DNA of 64,000 nt, from the NCBI GenBank assembly GCA_964441025.1, contig CAYTXG010000002.1, positions 147,111-211,110 on the forward strand, written 5' to 3'. This document shows, in pieces, positions 60,205 to 64,000 of the stretch; the first letter of the stretch is position 1; each line of letters begins with the position of its first letter. The position numbers and the translations under genes are program-made. The stretch comes from JAAZIN01 sp964441025. GTDB lineage: Bacteria; Bacillota; Dethiobacteria; DTU022. Below the pieces are notes generated by a model, which searched no databases, was not told the DNA's origin, and saw only the letters and a list, made by a program, of their open reading frames with translations.

Positions 60205-62559
60205 TCAATCAGCCTCCTGAAATGCAAGCTCAACCAGCAGCCGCAGCGCGGGTAGCTTTTGGCCGTACGCGGGCGAATAGAAACTCTTCTGAACATGACC
60301 CCGCAGCGGGGCGCCCTCGCTCATAACTTCCATATAAAGAGCTTTTTCCCCTTTTACCAAAAGATAGCGCCCGCAGCCCCTCTCCCGAACAGCGGTCCCC
60401 GGGGCCAGGTTGAAAGAAAGAATAATATTGTTTTCCCCTTCAATCTCATCCTCCATGACCACGGCTTCATCGAAAATATAGAAACTGCGCCGGTGAGGGG
60501 AGCCGTAGCCCCGGTGCTCACCGCAAAAAAAGCCCGGCCCTGTTCCCAGAACCTGCGCCCCGGCGCTACCGGGCAGGCTGAACAGGCCCTCCAGGCCCGC
60601 GAGCCAGCGCTTCTGCTCCTTACCCGGCACCAGCAGGGTGTTGTGAGCCGCCGTGGCCCGGAAATAGTTGCGCTCCTCCACGGAAGCGGTATAGACATAG
60701 GTGCCGGGATCAACAATGAAATCCTCCCCCCGGGCATTCAGCTCAAAGGAGAGCAGGTCATTGTGCGAATGCACGCCCCAGCCCGAGGCGCCGCCGGGGC
60801 TGCAGGAGATGACCAGGTGAAAGGGCGGGGCATCAAAAACAGCCGTCCCGGCATCGGGGAAATAAGCCGGGGAGACATGCCGCACCAGATCTCCGGGCTC
60901 CGCCGCCCGGCGCAACGCCTCCTCCCGGCAGCCCTCCACGTAAAAAAGCGTTCGCAGCGCCGGCGCCGCTGCGGGCAAAGTGACGCCGGCAGGGCTTACG
61001 CCTGCACATTCCCTTTTTGCCGGCCGCGCCTCCACCGCCTTACCCGGCTTTTCCCGAACTCCCGGCACAGGCGCCGCCGTCCAGAGCCCGGCATCGGCGC
61101 CGTACAGGGCCCCCGCCGCCGCCAGGTCCTCACGGCCAAAGAGCCTTCCGGCCACCGCCAGAAGGGGGCGAATATCGCGCTTCTCCTCCCGGTAAGTCCC
61201 GCTCACCTCATCGAATGAGGCCGTCAGTACAAGTTTGTGAAAACGCCCGTTGTCAAAGTCGCCCAGCTGCGGGAAGCTGCCGCCGGGCTTGAGCAGGGCC
61301 GCCGCATACTCCGCCGCCCCCAGCGCCCTGTCCCAGAACCAGGGGGGGAAGATCAGCGGATGGGTAAAATCCGCCTCCCCTGACCGCCCCTCCTGCGCAA
61401 GCCGCTCCCTGCGCTCCCCCTCCAGCTGGAGCAGCAGCGGCGCCGTCTCATACAATATCTCCGTTGTCAGGCGGTGGTAGCCGGTGGAGGCTTCAAAATT
61501 ACTGCCGTCAGCGTTGAACTGCCTTCCCACCTGCTTGATAAACTCCCCCACGGCAAAGGCCAGGCACCTCGCGTTCCGGGGCAGCCAGGGGCATGCCGCC
61601 TCCAGGTGGATCTGCCCGGCCAGGCCGGCCAGGTAATGGTTGCCCACGAAAGGATCCCTGTTCTCGGGGTTGCGCCTCAGGAAAATGGCGTGATGATAGA
61701 GGCTCCAGTTGACAAGCCTCTGGAATTCGGGAGTCAGAAGCGGAGAGCGGGCAAAAAGCTTGAGACCCCAGAGCCAGTTCACCGCCCTGATGGCCGCCTC
61801 CATGGAGCAGTTCCAGTTGACGCCGCAGCAGGGCGGGTTGGCGACAATCCAGTCCGTCAGCTGCAGCACAAATTCAGCCGCCGAAATATCGGCTTGCGGC
61901 GGCTCTTCCAGGTGAAAGGCCAGTCCCATGGCTCCCAGGTGCTGAAAGCGGGAGAGCTCCCAGGGCACCTTTACATCGGCTCCCGCCGTCTGCCCAATGG
62001 GTACATCGCAGCGCCAGCGGGCCGGATTCCAGCGGTAACCGGAACGAAAATCAAGATGCCAGTCAATGGGGCGGTAGCTGCGAAAACGTTCCCAAAGAAA
62101 CTCCCTGCCCTCATCCCGGCGGGCCCCGCTCCCGGCCAGGCCAAGAAGGCGCTCCATCATCTCCAGGACGGCGCCCTCTTCCCCTGCTCCGGGAGTCATC
62201 TCAAAGCGGCGGCCGGCCAAGCCCGGGGCTTGAGTATGATAGCCCACCCGAACAGGGCCCGAACCGAGCAGGTCGAAGCGGTGGCCGCAGGCCTCCCCGG
62301 CAAAATGGCGGACCATCCGCCGCCTTTCCTCCGGCAGAGCCTGCACCGCAGCGGGATTAAAGGCGCAGGGCAGCTCCGTCTGGGCCAGATCCCCGGGCAC
62401 ACCTGGAACAGCAGGTACCCGCCCCTCCCTGAATAATTCCAGACAGCGCCCCGCCTCCCGGCAGTCCGCCCTGCGCTGCAGCGGCGTGAGCCCTTTGCGC
62501 AGTATCTTTGAAGCCATGAGAGGAAGGGGTAATTTTAAAAGGCGAAATACTCTCTTCAA
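60205..62559 (-). CDS. Heparinase II/III-like protein
   Basis: A 784-residue protein of the heparinase II/III and alginate-lyase-like group, longer than the usual 600-700. The N-terminal half is an alpha toroid with WNCSMEAAIRAVNWLWGL, NHYLAGLAGQIHL and FEASTGYHRLTTE. The C-terminal beta part has VHSHNDLLSFELNARGEDFI and VDPGTYVYT, then FRATAAHNTLLV, with the family His residues. No signal peptide is visible, and the TTG start overlaps the previous stop as TTGA. In synthesis operons such proteins may trim or remodel the polymer, or act only structurally. Confidence 0.87.
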   Translation of the reverse strand: MKRVFRLLKLPLPLMASKILRKGLTPLQRRADCREAGRCLELFREGRVPAVPGVPGDLAQTELPCAFNPAAVQALPEERRRMVRHFAGEACGHRFDLLGSGPVRVGYHTQAPGLAGRRFEMTPGAGEEGAVLEMMERLLGLAGSGARRDEGREFLWERFRSYRPIDWHLDFRSGYRWNPARWRCDVPIGQTAGADVKVPWELSRFQHLGAMGLAFHLEEPPQADISAAEFVLQLTDWIVANPPCCGVNWNCSMEAAIRAVNWLWGLKLFARSPLLTPEFQRLVNWSLYHHAIFLRRNPENRDPFVGNHYLAGLAGQIHLEAACPWLPRNARCLAFAVGEFIKQVGRQFNADGSNFEASTGYHRLTTEILYETAPLLLQLEGERRERLAQEGRSGEADFTHPLIFPPWFWDRALGAAEYAAALLKPGGSFPQLGDFDNGRFHKLVLTASFDEVSGTYREEKRDIRPLLAVAGRLFGREDLAAAGALYGADAGLWTAAPVPGVREKPGKAVEARPAKRECAGVSPAGVTLPAAAPALRTLFYVEGCREEALRRAAEPGDLVRHVSPAYFPDAGTAVFDAPPFHLVISCSPGGASGWGVHSHNDLLSFELNARGEDFIVDPGTYVYTASVEERNYFRATAAHNTLLVPGKEQKRWLAGLEGLFSLPGSAGAQVLGTGPGFFCGEHRGYGSPHRRSFYIFDEAVVMEDEIEGENNIILSFNLAPGTAVRERGCGRYLLVKGEKALYMEVMSEGAPLRGHVQKSFYSPAYGQKLPALRLLVELAFQEAD

Positions 62560-63845
62560 TTGCCGCTTTCCTCCATCCCCAGCGCAAGCAAGCGATAGTC
62601 GAAACCATGCTCCTTCCACAGATCCCGCTCCAGGCAGTTCCTGGTATCCACAATGAGCCGGCGCCGCATGAGCTTGCCCAACTCTTTGGGGTAGAGAAAG
62701 CGGAATTCATCGTGATCCGTCAGTAAAAGTGCGCAATCGGAGCCCCTGAAAGCGGCGGCAAGGTTGTTGGTCTCCTCCGGCAGGGTAAGCACATGGGGAT
62801 CATAGATCCGGCAGGCCGCCCCTTTTCCCCGCAGCTCCTCCAGCACACGCAGGGCCGGGCTCTCCCTGGTATCATCGATATTGCCCTTGTAGGCCACGCC
62901 CATAAGTGTGACTACCGGATCGGGAATCCCTGCAAGCAGGCCCAGAACCAGCTCCGCCACCGCTACCGGCCGCTCATCATTGATCCGGCGGGCCAGGGAG
63001 ATGAGGCGGGATTCATCGGGAAAGCGGGATATGACAAACCAGGGATCAACGGAGATACAGTGCCCGCCCACCCCCGGCCCCGGCTGATGCAACTGCACAC
63101 GGGGGTGCAGGTTGGCCAGGCCGATCATTTCCCAGGCATTGATGCCCAGCCTTTCGCAGATTGTCAGCAGCTCATTGGCCAGGGCCACATTGACATCGCG
63201 GTAGATATTCTCGGCCAGCTTGACCATTTCAGCGGTGCGGGCGCCGGTGAGGATGATCTCCCCCTCCACAAAATGGCGGTACAGCTCCTCCGCCTTCCGG
63301 GCCGAGGCCCGATCATATCCGCCGATGATGCGGTTGTTTTCGATAAGCTCCCGCATGGTCCGCCCCGGCAGGACCCTCTCCGGACAGTAAGCGGCGTAAA
63401 AATCTTGGCCCGCTTTCAAACCGCTGTCCTTTTCCAGCAGGGGCGCCACCAGATCCTCAAGCGTCCCCGGCGGGGAGGTGGATTCCAGGATCACCAGGTT
63501 TCCCTTCCGCAGCTGCGGAGCAATCGCCTGCACAGCCGACTCCACATTGCCCAGATCCACACCCACCTGTCCGCCATCCCTGCTCAGCGGCGTGGGCACG
63601 GCGATGAGAAATACATCGGCCGGCCCGGGCTCGAAAGCCGCCACCAGGTTGCCGGAATGCACCGCCGCCTGGACCAGGGTATGCAGGCCCGGCTCGTGAA
63701 TATGTACCAGGCCGCGGTTGATAGTATCCACCAGGGTCTGCTTGCAGTCCACCCCCAGCACCTGGAACCCGCTGCTGGCCAGCACGCTGGCCGTGGGCAG
63801 ACCGATATAACCCAGCCCCATGATGCATACTTTTCCCTTGCTCAT
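62556..63845 (-). CDS. wecC: UDP-N-acetyl-D-mannosamine dehydrogenase-type nucleotide-sugar dehydrogenase
   Basis: Oxidises a UDP-sugar at C6, most likely UDP-ManNAc to the uronate, using NAD. The 429 residues start MSKGKVCIMGLGYIGLPTAS (NAD loop). VPTPLSRDGG and ILESTSPPGTLEDLV follow, then YCPERVLPGR, and the catalytic loop GPGVGGHCISVDPWF with Cys. GVAYKGNIDDTRESPALRVLE ends the family core. This pattern favours the WecC branch over UDP-glucose dehydrogenase. The wecB gene at 20.4 kb would supply the substrate. I use ATG 63845; GTG codons at 63860 and 63878 are alternatives. Confidence 0.9.
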   Translation of the reverse strand: MSKGKVCIMGLGYIGLPTASVLASSGFQVLGVDCKQTLVDTINRGLVHIHEPGLHTLVQAAVHSGNLVAAFEPGPADVFLIAVPTPLSRDGGQVGVDLGNVESAVQAIAPQLRKGNLVILESTSPPGTLEDLVAPLLEKDSGLKAGQDFYAAYCPERVLPGRTMRELIENNRIIGGYDRASARKAEELYRHFVEGEIILTGARTAEMVKLAENIYRDVNVALANELLTICERLGINAWEMIGLANLHPRVQLHQPGPGVGGHCISVDPWFVISRFPDESRLISLARRINDERPVAVAELVLGLLAGIPDPVVTLMGVAYKGNIDDTRESPALRVLEELRGKGAACRIYDPHVLTLPEETNNLAAAFRGSDCALLLTDHDEFRFLYPKELGKLMRRRLIVDTRNCLERDLWKEHGFDYRLLALGMEESGN

Positions 63846-63931
63846 CTTCTTTGCTGTCACTCTTGCCCCAACCTCCACTCGTACGCTTATCCGTTATTCC
63901 TCAAAAAAGAAAAATTTCCTGCTGAAATCAT

Positions 63932-64000
63932 CACCCCCACCCCTACCCTCCCCCCTCAAGGGGGAGGAAGCTCCTCCCCTCTCCCCTGGGGGGAGAGGGT
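63932..64000. repeat. GC-rich palindromic intergenic repeat, copy 2 (cut by edge)
   Basis: TCACCCCCACCCCTACCCTC, then CCCCTCAAG, GGGGGAGG and a CCCTCTCCCC/GGGGAGAGGG hairpin. Same order of blocks as 5947-6050. Promoter for the wecC end of the operon may lie in or beyond this region. Confidence 0.65.

Noticed and set aside
58957..62436. Long plus-strand frames opposite the Wzy, glycosyltransferase and heparinase-like genes
   Set aside because: Antisense shadows without ribosome sites or recognisable motifs.
1..64000. tRNA, rRNA, toxin-antitoxin or phage-defence genes
   Set aside because: Nothing recognisable was found on either strand.

Overview
The window looks like the chromosome of a Gram-positive, anaerobic, Clostridia-like bacterium with moderately high GC. 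The reasons are a CIRCE-controlled groES-groEL operon, strong AGGAGG ribosome binding sites with frequent TTG and GTG starts, a ykkC-family RNA leader, three LytR-CpsA-Psr (LCP) wall-polymer ligases, and peptide and acyl-CoA catabolic genes. The genus cannot be fixed from the sequence alone. I saw no tRNA, rRNA, CRISPR array or prophage.

Region 1 (1-11 kb) is purine metabolism and housekeeping. An AzgA-type purine permease, purE, purL and the start of purF (cut by the left edge) run leftwards behind one promoter and a ykkC subtype-2 RNA. A DUF2148 protein, a beta-propeller lipoprotein, an acyl-CoA dehydrogenase and groES-groEL follow. Region 2 (11-22 kb) is a mix: a small Cys-containing protein, a phosphoesterase, a DUF4091 surface protein, a GT-C membrane glycosyltransferase, a DUF368 lipid-carrier transporter, a secreted glucosaminidase paired with an anchored beta-solenoid protein, wecB, and a possible ComK-like regulator. 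Region 3 (22.3-25 kb) is decayed: a GT-C gene relic with a deletion and frameshift, a second GT-C gene broken by a single in-frame stop, an IS66 transposase remnant and an inverted-repeat pair.

Region 4 (25-37.4 kb) reads as one leftward peptide-use operon: M42 aminopeptidase, amidohydrolase (dipeptidase-like), peptide-binding lipoprotein, DppBCDF transporter, a tiny membrane protein, and two tandem tryptophanase/tyrosine phenol-lyase relatives. Three regularly spaced direct repeats lie just upstream of its promoter, and a TetR-family gene is next door.

Region 5 (37.4-63.9 kb) is a long leftward cell-surface polysaccharide locus. It holds WecC-type dehydrogenase, heparinase II/III-like protein, glycosyltransferases, Wzy-like polymerase, Wzz-like protein, initiating sugar transferase, CapK-like and DUF362 proteins, acetyltransferase, FAD enzyme, UDP-xylose synthase, lipid-linked sugar transferase with GtrA, two GT-C enzymes (one fused to a beta-helix), and three LCP proteins. 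Together with wecB at 20.4 kb it suggests a polymer containing ManNAc uronate and possibly xylose, made on undecaprenyl phosphate and attached to the wall by LCP enzymes. No Wzx flippase was recognised.
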